Below are positions 55,425-63,908 of a stretch of 64,000 bases of DNA, piece by piece. How positions within the stretch are numbered: position 1 is the stretch's first letter; each line of letters begins with the position of its first letter. The position numbers were made by a program, and so were the translations under genes. The notes below the pieces were generated by a model, which saw only the letters and a list, made by a program, of their open reading frames with translations, ran no database searches and was not told the DNA's origin. The stretch is taken from positions 62,001 through 126,000 of the forward strand of contig NZ_JACLAF010000014.1 of assembly GCF_015355625.1 (NCBI RefSeq), in the 5' to 3' direction. Source of the stretch: Tamlana sp. I1 (GTDB lineage Bacteria; Bacteroidota; Bacteroidia; Flavobacteriales; Flavobacteriaceae).

Positions 55425-56417
55425 TTAGCCGTTTAAAATTTTAACCACATCTTTGGCAAAATATGAAGCGATAATATCGGCGCCAGCACGTTTAAAAGCG
55501 GTAGTGGTTTCCATCATAACTTGATCGTGGTCTAACCAGCCTTTTTCGGCAGCAGCTTTTATCATAGCATATTCACCAGAAACTTGATACACAGCTACGG
55601 GAACATCCACTTCGTTTTTAATGTCTCTTAAAATATCTAAATAAGAAAGTCCTGGTTTTACCATCACGATATCGGCGCCTTCATCAATATCCATTTCGGT
55701 TTCACGAAGGGCTTCAAAACGGTTACCGTAATCCATTTGATAGGTTTTTTTATCTTTTGGAATATCAACTAAATCCACAGGAGCAGAATCTAAAGCATCA
55801 CGAAAAGGACCATAAAAAGCTGAAGCATATTTTGCCGAGTAGCTCATAATCCCTGTGTTGATGAAACCTTCATCTTCCAAAGCTTCACGAATGCCTAAAA
55901 TACGACCATCCATCATATCGCTTGGCGCTACAAAATCGGCACCAGCTGTAGCGTGAGAAATGCTCATTTCAGCTAAAAACGCGGCAGTATCGTCGTTTAT
56001 AATTTGTCCGTTTTCAATAATACCATCATGCCCGTAAATTGAATATGGGTCAAGAGCGACATCGGTCATAACCAACATATCAGGGCAGGCATTTTTAACC
56101 GTTTTTATGGCACGTTGCATGAGTCCATTTGGGTTTAAAGCTTCAGTGCCTTTATTGTCTTTTAAGTTATCTGGTACTTTTACAAAAAGTAACACCGATT
56201 TTAAGCCTAGTTGCCAAAGCGCTTTAACTTCAGCTTCTAATAAATCTAAACTGTAACGGAAGTAATTAGGCATCGATGGAATTTCATCTTTAACCCCTTT
56301 GCCTTCAACCACAAAAAGCGGTACTAAAAAATCGTTTGGCGTAAGTATAGTTTCTCTAACTAGCGAACGAATGGCTTCATTGGTTCTTAATCGTCTATTT
56401 CTTTTTAAAGGGAACAT
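55425..56417 (-). CDS. hemB: Delta-aminolevulinic acid dehydratase
   Basis: The 330-residue enzyme condenses two 5-aminolevulinate molecules to porphobilinogen in heme synthesis. Catalytic Lys residues lie in MSYSAKYASAFYGPFRDA (near 200) and VMVKPGLSYLDILR (near 250). The metal-site region DVALDPYSIYGHDG lacks the three Cys of zinc-type enzymes, so it should be a magnesium-type HemB. I start at the ATG giving MFPLKRNRRLRTNEA, the usual N-terminus; an in-frame ATG 13 codons upstream is less likely. Confidence 0.96.
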   Translation of the reverse strand: MFPLKRNRRLRTNEAIRSLVRETILTPNDFLVPLFVVEGKGVKDEIPSMPNYFRYSLDLLEAEVKALWQLGLKSVLLFVKVPDNLKDNKGTEALNPNGLMQRAIKTVKNACPDMLVMTDVALDPYSIYGHDGIIENGQIINDDTAAFLAEMSISHATAGADFVAPSDMMDGRILGIREALEDEGFINTGIMSYSAKYASAFYGPFRDALDSAPVDLVDIPKDKKTYQMDYGNRFEALRETEMDIDEGADIVMVKPGLSYLDILRDIKNEVDVPVAVYQVSGEYAMIKAAAEKGWLDHDQVMMETTTAFKRAGADIIASYFAKDVVKILNG

Positions 56418-56473
56418 AGTTTTTTTATTACTTTTATCGGCTGTAAAGTTAATCATTAAAACCTACTTTTATA

Positions 56474-59110
56474 TTGATTGCGTCGTTTGGTTGTTTAGAA
56501 TTTAATTTTCCTTGGAGAAGTTATCAAGACCATTTGCTTAAAAACTTTAACAACCATATCTCCGATAATCACTTTCATGTTATAGCGCCTCCAGGTTCAG
56601 GTAAAACAATTCTTGGTATTGAGATACTAATTAGACTTGGTAAAAAGACATTAATCCTTGCTCCAACCCTTACCATTAGAAATCAGTGGGAAGATAGATT
56701 GCAGGCTTTTTTTACCAAAAATAAGGCGTTTAATAAGGTTTCATTTGATTTAAAAAAGCCCAGTGATATCACATTTTCAACCTATCAATCTTTACATGCC
56801 TTTTACAAAACATTTGAAGACAAGAATGCGTATTATGCTTTTTTTAAAGCGCATCAAATTGAAACACTTGTTTTAGATGAGGCACATCATTTAAAAAATG
56901 CATGGTGGACCTGTTTATTTGATTTGAAAAACAACTTACCGTTTTATGTTGTGGCATTAACCGCAACGCCACCGTATGATAGTAGCAGAAGTGAAGTTTC
57001 AAAATATTATAAACTTTGTGGGGACATAGATGATGAAATTGCGGTGCCAGATTTGGTAAAGGAAAATGATTTATGTCCGCATCAAGACTTTGTGTATTTT
57101 TCTAAGCCAGAGGATTATGAAATTAATCTTATTGTTGATTTTAGAAAAAAAGTAGCGGCTTTCAAAGATGAATTATTAAAGGACGAAGACTTCATTCAGT
57201 TTATTAGGGAACATAGATATTATAAAAACCCTAATTTGCATTTAGAGGAATTGTATGCTAATACTGAATATTTTTCTTCAATTCTCGTCTTTTTAAATTC
57301 TTGCGGTATCCCCATTGAAAGATCAAAATTAGAAATACTCGGTTTTAGTGCCCATGAAACTATAAATTTTCCGCCGTTACATTTGGAGTGGTTGGAGGTT
57401 TTATTTCAAAATATTCTTGTAAACGATAGAGAGCAGCTTTTAGAGCATAGCGATTATCTTTTACAGCTTGAAAAAACTTTAAGACGTTTAAATGTTTTTG
57501 GAAGAAATTCTGTGGACTTTATTGGAAAAAAATCACTTTATAAATCGCTAACTAATAGTCCTAGTAAACTAAACAGTGTTGTTAGTATCGTAGCTTCTGA
57601 AAGAGAGGCTTTAAAGGAAGATTTAAGATGTGTTATTCTAACTGATTTTATAAGAAATGAGTTTTTAAATACTGAAAATGAAAAGGTAAAAACCATAAAT
57701 CGAATAGGTGTGGTTCCTGTGTTTAGGTACTTGCTTAGTTTTGGTTCTAATAAGGAAACCTTGGCAGTACTTACTGGGAGTTTGGTGATTATTCACAAAT
57801 CGGTTTTAGAGGCTTTTTCCAAAATTGAAAACAGCAAAAACTACACATTTACGCCTTTAGAAATTGATGAAGATTTTTTAGTAGTTTCTTCTAAAATTAA
57901 ATCGAAAAATACGATTGTAAGTAGTATAACAAAGTTGTTTGAAACAGGTGCTATTCAGGTTTTAATAGGCACAAAATCGTTGCTAGGAGAAGGCTGGGAC
58001 GCACCCTCGATTAACAGTTTAATTTTAGCTTCATTTATTGGGTCTTTTGTATCCTCAAACCAAATGCGGGGTAGAGCTATTAGAAAAGATAGTAATCAAT
58101 TAAACAAAACAGGAAATATTTGGCATCTGGTATGTGTTGATAGCACTGTTACCAATGGAGGAAGAGATGTCGATACTTTAAGGCGCCGGTTTGATGCTTT
58201 TGTTGGTGTTTCGGCCACTAACACACTCTTTATATCAAATGGTTTTGATAGGTTAGATGTACCTGAGAACATCTCGGTTGACATGATTGACAACCTAAAC
58301 TCTGATACTTTAAAACGCGCAAAAGATAGGCAAACTATTAGTGAAAAATGGCAAAATTCTATTGGGAATGGTGCGCAGTTAAGTAAAGAAATTCGAGTTT
58401 TAAATTTAGATGAAATCCCTTTTAAAAAGCAAAAGCAAATTTATTATTTTGATGCCATTCGGTTTTTTGTTTTAGAATTGTTTTTAGCTATAAACCTGTT
58501 TTATGTTGAGTTTGTTCTAAAAAGTTTCCATCTGGTTTTACAGCGTGGTGTTGTGTATGTTCTTCAAGGATTATTGGTAACATTTTTAATTTCGTTTGGC
58601 TATAAATTGTATAAAGCCATTTCGCTATATATTAAATACGGGTATTTATATAAAAAAATTAGAAAAATAGGACTTGCTATTTTAGACACATTACATGAAT
58701 TAGGTTATTTAACAACGCATAGAAATACGCTAGATGTTTTTACAAGTGTTGAAAATAAAGGCGACGTTATTTGTAATTTGGTTGGCGCAGATGCGTTTGA
58801 AAATAAGCTGTTTTCGAAAGCATTAACCGAAATAATAGCACCTATTGATTCGCCTAGATATTTAATTGTGAAAACTAATTTTTTTAGATCCCGTTTAAAT
58901 ATTGAAAATTTTTATGCGGTTCCTGAAATTTTTGGGAGTAAAAAAGCCCATGTTTTAGTTTTTCAAAAGTATTGGAACCATTATGTAGGCAAGAGTAAAG
59001 TGTTTTTTACAAGGCGTGGAAACGGACGTAGATTATTGCTGAAGGCTCGACTGTTTCATGTTAGTAATGCCTTTAAAAAAGTGTCTAAAGAAGTCACTAT
59101 TTGGAAGTAA
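56474..59110 (+). CDS. Superfamily II DEAH-type helicase with two C-terminal membrane segments
   Basis: The 878-residue product opens with a helicase core: WRSYQ, Walker A APPGSGKTILG (near residue 36-46), the Walker B box LVLDEAHH (near 135), LTATPP (near 160) and motif VI-like QMRGRAIRKD (near 530). Two hydrophobic helices follow at about 660-682 (FFVLELFLAINLFYVEFVL) and 692-715 (VVYVLQGLLVTFLISFGYKL). A 160-residue C-terminal domain follows them that I do not recognise. The start is probably TTG: a stop lies 8 codons upstream and no ATG precedes Walker A. It lies between hemB and hemF, and its stop abuts the ychJ-like stop with no gap. Function unknown; membrane-tied nucleic-acid processing, possibly defence, is inference. 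Confidence 0.8.
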   Translation: MIASFGCLEFNFPWRSYQDHLLKNFNNHISDNHFHVIAPPGSGKTILGIEILIRLGKKTLILAPTLTIRNQWEDRLQAFFTKNKAFNKVSFDLKKPSDITFSTYQSLHAFYKTFEDKNAYYAFFKAHQIETLVLDEAHHLKNAWWTCLFDLKNNLPFYVVALTATPPYDSSRSEVSKYYKLCGDIDDEIAVPDLVKENDLCPHQDFVYFSKPEDYEINLIVDFRKKVAAFKDELLKDEDFIQFIREHRYYKNPNLHLEELYANTEYFSSILVFLNSCGIPIERSKLEILGFSAHETINFPPLHLEWLEVLFQNILVNDREQLLEHSDYLLQLEKTLRRLNVFGRNSVDFIGKKSLYKSLTNSPSKLNSVVSIVASEREALKEDLRCVILTDFIRNEFLNTENEKVKTINRIGVVPVFRYLLSFGSNKETLAVLTGSLVIIHKSVLEAFSKIENSKNYTFTPLEIDEDFLVVSSKIKSKNTIVSSITKLFETGAIQVLIGTKSLLGEGWDAPSINSLILASFIGSFVSSNQMRGRAIRKDSNQLNKTGNIWHLVCVDSTVTNGGRDVDTLRRRFDAFVGVSATNTLFISNGFDRLDVPENISVDMIDNLNSDTLKRAKDRQTISEKWQNSIGNGAQLSKEIRVLNLDEIPFKKQKQIYYFDAIRFFVLELFLAINLFYVEFVLKSFHLVLQRGVVYVLQGLLVTFLISFGYKLYKAISLYIKYGYLYKKIRKIGLAILDTLHELGYLTTHRNTLDVFTSVENKGDVICNLVGADAFENKLFSKALTEIIAPIDSPRYLIVKTNFFRSRLNIENFYAVPEIFGSKKAHVLVFQKYWNHYVGKSKVFFTRRGNGRRLLLKARLFHVSNAFKKVSKEVTIWK

Positions 59111-59497
59111 TTATTTATTGAGTCCTAAATACATCCAAAGGTTGTTTTCTTTTACAAATGCCGATTTTTCATGGATAACCTCTACCTTTCCATGTTCGAA
59201 AAAATATGCATTAAAAGTTACGGTACCTTCATGATCGTTTTCAAGACCTTTTGTGGTTTCTTTTACCTCTAATTTAATCCACTGTACAGATTTTGCCCAA
59301 TTTACAATGGCCTTTTTTTCTTTTGGTTTTCGGGTTTTGCTGTGGTGACTTGCCATTAAATAATCGCCATTAGCCAAAACAAAAGCACTGTATCTAGAGC
59401 GCATAAGTTGCTCGGCTGTTTTAGCATTCGCTATGTTTTTATGAACTTTTTCACAGCAGGCTTCATAGGTTTCTAAACTTCCGCAGTAACAGGACAT
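59111..59497 (-). CDS. YchJ-like SEC-C/NTF2-fold protein
   Basis: The 128-residue product has a Cys-rich N-terminus (MSCYCGSLETYEACCEKVHK) that matches the zinc-binding SEC-C-like start of YchJ proteins. An NTF2-like domain follows (EQLMRSRYSAFVLANGDYLM, VTFNAYFFEHGKVEVIHEKS). The family is widely distributed but its role is unknown. It follows hemF by 49 bases on the same strand and its stop directly meets that of the convergent helicase gene. Confidence 0.92.
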   Translation of the reverse strand: MSCYCGSLETYEACCEKVHKNIANAKTAEQLMRSRYSAFVLANGDYLMASHHSKTRKPKEKKAIVNWAKSVQWIKLEVKETTKGLENDHEGTVTFNAYFFEHGKVEVIHEKSAFVKENNLWMYLGLNK

Positions 59498-59546
59498 AGG
59501 GGTGTATTTTATATTTTGTTGAGATAAAGGTTTGTTCTCTTATTTT

Positions 59547-60467
59547 TTAAGTCCAATCTTTAGGGTTTTGTAAAACCGCTATTAATTTTTCTTCTTCACT
59601 ACCAGGTTCTGGATGATGGTCGTACACCCATTGAACATGAGGTGGTAGGCTCATTAAAATACTTTCTATGCGACCGTTTGTTTTTAAACCGAAAAGGGTG
59701 CCTTTATCGTGAACTAAATTAAATTCTACGTAACGACCACGGCGAATTTCTTGCCAAGTGCGTTGGGCTTCTGTAAAGGGTAAATCTTTTCTGCGTTCTA
59801 CAATGGGTACATAGGCCTCTAGAAAGCTGTCGCCAACTTCGGTTACAAAGTTGTACCAATCCTCCATAGACATTTCCTCATTGGCTTTGCAATAATCGAA
59901 AAACAAGCCACCAATACCGCGCCCCTCATTGCGGTGGGCGTTATAAAAATATTCGTCGCAACGTTTTTTATAGGTTGGATAAAACTCTGGGTTATGTTTA
60001 TCGCAAGCCGTTTTACAAGTTTGATGAAAGTGTTTAGCATCTTCATCAAATAAATAATATGGTGTTAAATCTTGTCCGCCACCAAACCAGGCTCCAACCA
60101 ACTTCCCCGAAGGGGAAGAGCTACTCTCTTTATCATACATTTCAAAGTAGCGCCAGTTGGCATGTACCGTAGGAACCATTGGGTTTTTAGGATGTAGTAC
60201 CAAACTTAATCCGCAGGCAAAAAAATCGACATCGCCAACATTAAAGTAGTTTTGCATCGATTTTGGTAATTTACCGTGAACGCCCGAGATGTTTACACCT
60301 CCTTTTTCAAAAACAGCACCGTTTTCAATGACACGAGTTCTTCCGCCGCCGCCTTCAGGGCGTTCCCAAAGGTCTTCTTGAAATTTGGCCTTGCCATCAA
60401 TTTGTTCTAATTTAGACGTTATTTGGTCTTGTAAATTTTGAATGTATTGATAAAATTTATCCTTCAT
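59547..60467 (-). CDS. hemF: Coproporphyrinogen III oxidase, oxygen-dependent
   Basis: The 306-residue enzyme converts coproporphyrinogen III to protoporphyrinogen IX with oxygen. Family signatures are GGGRTRVIENGAVFEKGGVN, WFGGGQDLTPYYLFDEDAKH, NEGRGIGGLFFDYC and RRGRYVEFNLVHDKGTLFGL. A short Ser-rich insert (KESSSSPSGKLVGA, near residue 130) is encoded partly by a perfect palindrome and looks unlike the usual loop before WFGGG. Use of HemF implies aerobic heme synthesis. It lies 33 bases after nhaA in the same direction. Confidence 0.96.
   Translation of the reverse strand: MKDKFYQYIQNLQDQITSKLEQIDGKAKFQEDLWERPEGGGGRTRVIENGAVFEKGGVNISGVHGKLPKSMQNYFNVGDVDFFACGLSLVLHPKNPMVPTVHANWRYFEMYDKESSSSPSGKLVGAWFGGGQDLTPYYLFDEDAKHFHQTCKTACDKHNPEFYPTYKKRCDEYFYNAHRNEGRGIGGLFFDYCKANEEMSMEDWYNFVTEVGDSFLEAYVPIVERRKDLPFTEAQRTWQEIRRGRYVEFNLVHDKGTLFGLKTNGRIESILMSLPPHVQWVYDHHPEPGSEEEKLIAVLQNPKDWT
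60102..60118. repeat. Palindrome inside hemF
   Basis: CTTCCCC and GGGGAAG form a perfect 7-bp stem around GAA within the hemF coding region, in the segment that encodes SSPSGKL. Such G/C-rich palindromes recur in flavobacterial intergenic DNA, as far as I recall, and stand out from the AT-rich surroundings. Confidence 0.6.
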
Positions 60468-60500
60468 CTATAAAAGAATCTTCTTGTTTAAAATGATGTT

Positions 60501-61850
60501 CTAGTTTGTTAACACTTCTGGTGTTTGATTTTTTACTGCTTTAGAGCCCTGACTTTTAAGCAGAAAAAAACCAATAATCCCTGAAATTGATGAACCAATT
60601 AAGATGCCTATTTTGGCAGAATCTATATATTTTGGTTGATCTGCAAATGCTAAACTAGCAATAAATATCGCCATAGTAAATCCGATACCTGCTAAAAACG
60701 ACACCCCAACAATTTGCGTTTTCGTAATATCGTTAGGGATATTAATTATTTTTAATTTATTTGCCAACAACACAAATACAGAAACCCCAATGCTTTTACC
60801 TAATAGTAAACATAAAGCAATATTTAAAACTAGTGGAAAATCTAAACCTTCACTACTGCTTAATATAACTCCCGAATTGGCCAATGCAAATATAGGAATG
60901 ATAAAGTAAGCCACCCAATCGTGTAAATGATGTTCTAAATTTTGAAGTGGCGACTGGTATTTGTAAGTCCATTCTTGTAATTCGTCTATTTCTTGAATTT
61001 GCTCGGCGGAGAGAATGGGTTCTTTTAACTCTGAAGACCCTTTAATATTTGTGGTTATTTCTTCTAACCTTGATAGGAATTGCGAAGTATCTACTTTTTG
61101 TCTAATCGGCACCGAAAAGGCTAATAAGATACCTGCAAGCGTTGGGTGTACTCCCGATTTTAGGAATAAAATCCAGATGGCAATGCCAAAAATAATCATT
61201 AAAAATTTTGAATAATACCCCTTATTAGATAAGAAATATAAGATTGCAAGTAGCCCTAGAGCAACGCCTAAAAAGGCCATTTTAATGGTGCCACTATAGA
61301 ATAGGGCTATAACGATAACAGCTCCTAAATCGTCTACAATGGCGAAGGCTGTTAAAAATATTTTAAGGCTAATGGGCACTCTGTTGCCTAAAACTTTTAA
61401 AATCGCTAAGGAAAAGGCAATATCGGTTGCCATAGGAATTCCCCAACCGTGTAAAGTTGCATCGGCGTGGCCGCTAAAATATTGATTGATAAAAAGGAAA
61501 AATAATACAGGAATAACCATACCACCAATGGCCCCAACAAGCGGGAAAGCTAATTTTTTAGGCGTGTTAAGTTCTCCTATTAAAAATTCTCTTTTTATTT
61601 CTAGACCGATAAGGAAAAAGAATACGGCCATGAACCCATCGTTTATCCAGTGTAATAGGGATAAATTAAGTTCGAAACGGTCCGATTTATAACCGAGATG
61701 GTAATGCTGTAATGCTGTATATCCGTCAGCGAATGGTGAATTTGCCCAAATAAGTGCTGCTATGGCAGCAAAAAGTAGTAGTATACCACTAAAACTCTCA
61801 ATTTTGATGAATTTCTGGAATGGGGATAATAAGCTATTATTTGTTTCCAT
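60501..61850 (-). CDS. nhaA: Na+/H+ antiporter NhaA
   Basis: The 449-residue inner-membrane antiporter exports sodium in exchange for protons. It has about twelve helices with the NhaA motifs: FFFLIGLEIKREFLIGEL, MATDIAFSLAILKVLG, and the ion-binding Asp pair in AIVDDLGAVIVIAL. The length is longer than E. coli NhaA because of a cytoplasmic loop (about 255-305, charged). It starts 5 bases after the EI24 gene on the same strand. It fits a marine, sodium-rich habitat. Confidence 0.96.
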   Translation of the reverse strand: METNNSLLSPFQKFIKIESFSGILLLFAAIAALIWANSPFADGYTALQHYHLGYKSDRFELNLSLLHWINDGFMAVFFFLIGLEIKREFLIGELNTPKKLAFPLVGAIGGMVIPVLFFLFINQYFSGHADATLHGWGIPMATDIAFSLAILKVLGNRVPISLKIFLTAFAIVDDLGAVIVIALFYSGTIKMAFLGVALGLLAILYFLSNKGYYSKFLMIIFGIAIWILFLKSGVHPTLAGILLAFSVPIRQKVDTSQFLSRLEEITTNIKGSSELKEPILSAEQIQEIDELQEWTYKYQSPLQNLEHHLHDWVAYFIIPIFALANSGVILSSSEGLDFPLVLNIALCLLLGKSIGVSVFVLLANKLKIINIPNDITKTQIVGVSFLAGIGFTMAIFIASLAFADQPKYIDSAKIGILIGSSISGIIGFFLLKSQGSKAVKNQTPEVLTN

Positions 61851-61855
61851 ATTTT

Positions 61856-62602
61856 TTAATTTATTAAATTTTTATTTAGAACCTTAACGGTTTGTGTTGT
61901 AGCTGCGGTTACCGAAAGTGGTAAAACTAAAATGACGCCAATAAACGGTATGAATAAGCAAAGTATAAATACCATCCCGTTCCCTATGGCTAGCCCTTTA
62001 TTTTTGCGAACAAACTTTATGCTGTCTTTAAAATTAAAATGACGTTCTAAAGTGTAGTCTATATTTCCAAAACCAGCATAATAGGCTTGCAGGATAAATA
62101 ATAAGAACGTTGAAAAGATATTTACTATGGGTATGAATTTTAATACTAAGATAGGGATAGTAAATATTAATTCCATGAGTAAATTTCGAATATTAATACG
62201 AATACCTCGCCATAATTGTTCTGTAAATGAGGAGTTTCGATTGTTTAAAACTGGTTTACCAGTCAAATATACTTCAATTTTTTCGGAAACAGGACTCATA
62301 AATGGCGCAGATAAGGCCATAATGATGTGTTTAAAAAGAATAAGGCCTATGGAAATAATTATGAGGGCTGCTAAAATGGTACTTAATGTTGAAAACGTTT
62401 CTTTTCCCCAATTCCAAATCCATAATTTTGAAATGAATTGTCCTAAATCATCGGATAATCCGTAGGCTGTAAAACTTATAAGAGATGCAGTAATAACGCT
62501 AATAATCATAGGGATAATGAAGTATTTCCATAGCTTTAGTTTTGATATTAAACTGAAAGCTCCGAAATATGCTTTTATTCCTGAAATGATGTTTTTTATC
62601 AT
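61856..62602 (-). CDS. EI24/CysZ-like membrane protein
   Basis: The 248-residue product has several membrane helices and the EI24-domain pattern (IIPMIISVITASLISFTAYG, IIMALSAPFMSPVSEKIEVY, FIPFIGVILVLPLSVTAATT). The PFMSPVSE motif is conserved in CysZ, the sulfate permease, but many Bacteroidetes members have no proven substrate. It lies directly before nhaA. As far as I recall, an EI24 gene often follows hemE in Flavobacteriaceae, as here. Confidence 0.87.
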   Translation of the reverse strand: MIKNIISGIKAYFGAFSLISKLKLWKYFIIPMIISVITASLISFTAYGLSDDLGQFISKLWIWNWGKETFSTLSTILAALIIISIGLILFKHIIMALSAPFMSPVSEKIEVYLTGKPVLNNRNSSFTEQLWRGIRINIRNLLMELIFTIPILVLKFIPIVNIFSTFLLFILQAYYAGFGNIDYTLERHFNFKDSIKFVRKNKGLAIGNGMVFILCLFIPFIGVILVLPLSVTAATTQTVKVLNKNLIN

Positions 62603-62614
62603 AACGTTATTTTT

Positions 62615-62745
62615 GCGTTAGGGATTGCAGCGGCATCCTTTTTTACTTTTTCTGTAAAAAAGATATAGCGGAAAGCCCGACCTACTTTTTTGTTACGATA
62701 CTTAGATTTTAAAACCTAAATGTTGCTAAAAAAAGTAGGTAACGC
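62615..62745. ncRNA. Structured intergenic element between hemE and the EI24 gene
   Basis: The element is bounded by GCGTTA and TAACGC (6-bp outer stem). Inside are a perfect 8-bp hairpin (TTTTTTAC / GTAAAAAA, 62639-62661) and a perfect 12-bp inverted repeat (ACCTACTTTTTT at 62680-62691 with AAAAAAGTAGGT at 62729-62740). The linkers GGGATTGCAGCGGCATCC and GATATAGCGGAAAGCCCG look conserved. I recall this signature as a frequent intergenic element in Bacteroidetes; whether it equals the Rfam Flavo-1 motif is not certain. Strand of action is unknown. Confidence 0.6.
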
Positions 62746-62755
62746 CCAAAGTATT

Positions 62756-63781
62756 TTAATTTCCATACGCTTTAACAGCATCGATAAACGCTTTGGCATG
62801 ATCTAACGGAATGTGTGGTAAGATGCCATGACCAAGGTTTACAATGTATTTATCTTTACCAAACTCGTTAATCATTTGGTGTACCATTTTTTTAATTTCG
62901 GCTGGCGGTGATAATAATCGAACCGGATCAAAATTACCTTGCAGGGTGATGTTTCCGCCAGTTAAATAACGCGCGTTTTGTGGTGAGCAGGTCCAATCGA
63001 CACCTAAAGCAGAGGCGTTACTTTTTGCCATTTCGCTAAGGGCAAACCAGCATCCTTTTCCGAAGGCTATTACAGGCGCATCGTCTTTTAGGGCTTCAAT
63101 TATTTGGTTGATGTATTGCCAAGAAAACTCTTGATAATCGGTTGGCGATAACATGCCACCCCAAGAATCGAAAACCTGTACGGCATTAACGCCAGCTTTT
63201 ACCTTCTCTTTTAAGTAGGCAATGGTGGTATCGGTGATTTTTTGTAATAATTGGTGTGCTGCAATGGGGTTTGTAAAGCAAAATTCTTTGGCTTTATCGA
63301 AGTTTTTGCTGCCTTGACCTTGTACACAATAGCATAAAATAGTCCATGGCGAACCTGCAAAACCAATTAGCGGTATGTCGTCGTTTAGAAGTTCTTTAGT
63401 TGCTTTTATACCTTCGTAAACGTAGCTTAAAGCTTCTTTAGCATCGGGAACTATAACATTATCGACATCTTTTTGCGTACGAACAGGGTTAGGTAAATAC
63501 GGGCCAAAATTAGGTTTCATTTGTACCTCGATATTCATAGCCTGCGGAATTACTAATATGTCGCTAAATAAAATAGCGGCATCCATACCGTAACGTCTAA
63601 TGGGTTGCACGGTAATTTCGGCAGCTAATTCTGGTGTTTGGCAACGTGTGAAGAAATCGTATTTCTCACGAATGGCCATAAATTCAGGTAAATAACGCCC
63701 AGCTTGACGCATCATCCAAACTGGTGGACGCTCTACAGTTTCTCCCTTTAATGCTCTTAAAAATAAATCGTTTTTAATCAT
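62756..63781 (-). CDS. hemE: Uroporphyrinogen decarboxylase
   Basis: The 341-residue enzyme removes four carboxyl groups from uroporphyrinogen III. Signatures are [17 protein letters not shown] (near residue 20-36), [36 protein letters not shown] and the ending [20 protein letters not shown]. The length is normal. It follows the end of hemD on the same strand after a 120-base gap of short repeats. Confidence 0.97.
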   Translation of the reverse strand: MIKNDLFLRALKGETVERPPVWMMRQAGRYLPEFMAIREKYDFFTRCQTPELAAEITVQPIRRYGMDAAILFSDILVIPQAMNIEVQMKPNFGPYLPNPVRTQKDVDNVIVPDAKEALSYVYEGIKATKELLNDDIPLIGFAGSPWTILCYCVQGQGSKNFDKAKEFCFTNPIAAHQLLQKITDTTIAYLKEKVKAGVNAVQVFDSWGGMLSPTDYQEFSWQYINQIIEALKDDAPVIAFGKGCWFALSEMAKSNASALGVDWTCSPQNARYLTGGNITLQGNFDPVRLLSPPAEIKKMVHQMINEFGKDKYIVNLGHGILPHIPLDHAKAFIDAVKAYGN

Positions 63782-63785
63782 AAAC

Positions 63786-63908
63786 TGGCTGTTGGCTGTT
63801 GGCCTTTTGCTTTTAGCTAGGGCTTATCAGCTGTTTTTAATTTTATTTTTTTGGTTATTAGTTGTTAGTTCTAATAACCAACAACCATTAACCAGTAACC
63901 ATTATACA
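63786..63908. repeat. Seven-base-period repeats between hemD and hemE
   Basis: TGGCTGT occurs twice plus four bases (63786-63803). Downstream, degenerate heptamers run ATAACCA, ACAACCA, TTAACCA, GTAACCA, TTATACA (63874-63908), the last overlapping the hemD stop. Within them GGTTATTAG and CTAATAACC form a perfect 9-bp stem (63853-63879). No ORF is present. Confidence 0.7.

Noticed and set aside
56418..56456. N-terminal extension of HemB
   Set aside because: The internal ATG giving MFPLKRNRRLR matches the usual start, and the extension crowds the divergent helicase promoter region.
62615..62745. Integron attC site, because of the GTTA...TAAC ends
   Set aside because: The ends run GTT to AAC, the reverse of the attC order (RYYYAAC ... 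GTTRRRY), and no integrase or cassette is nearby.
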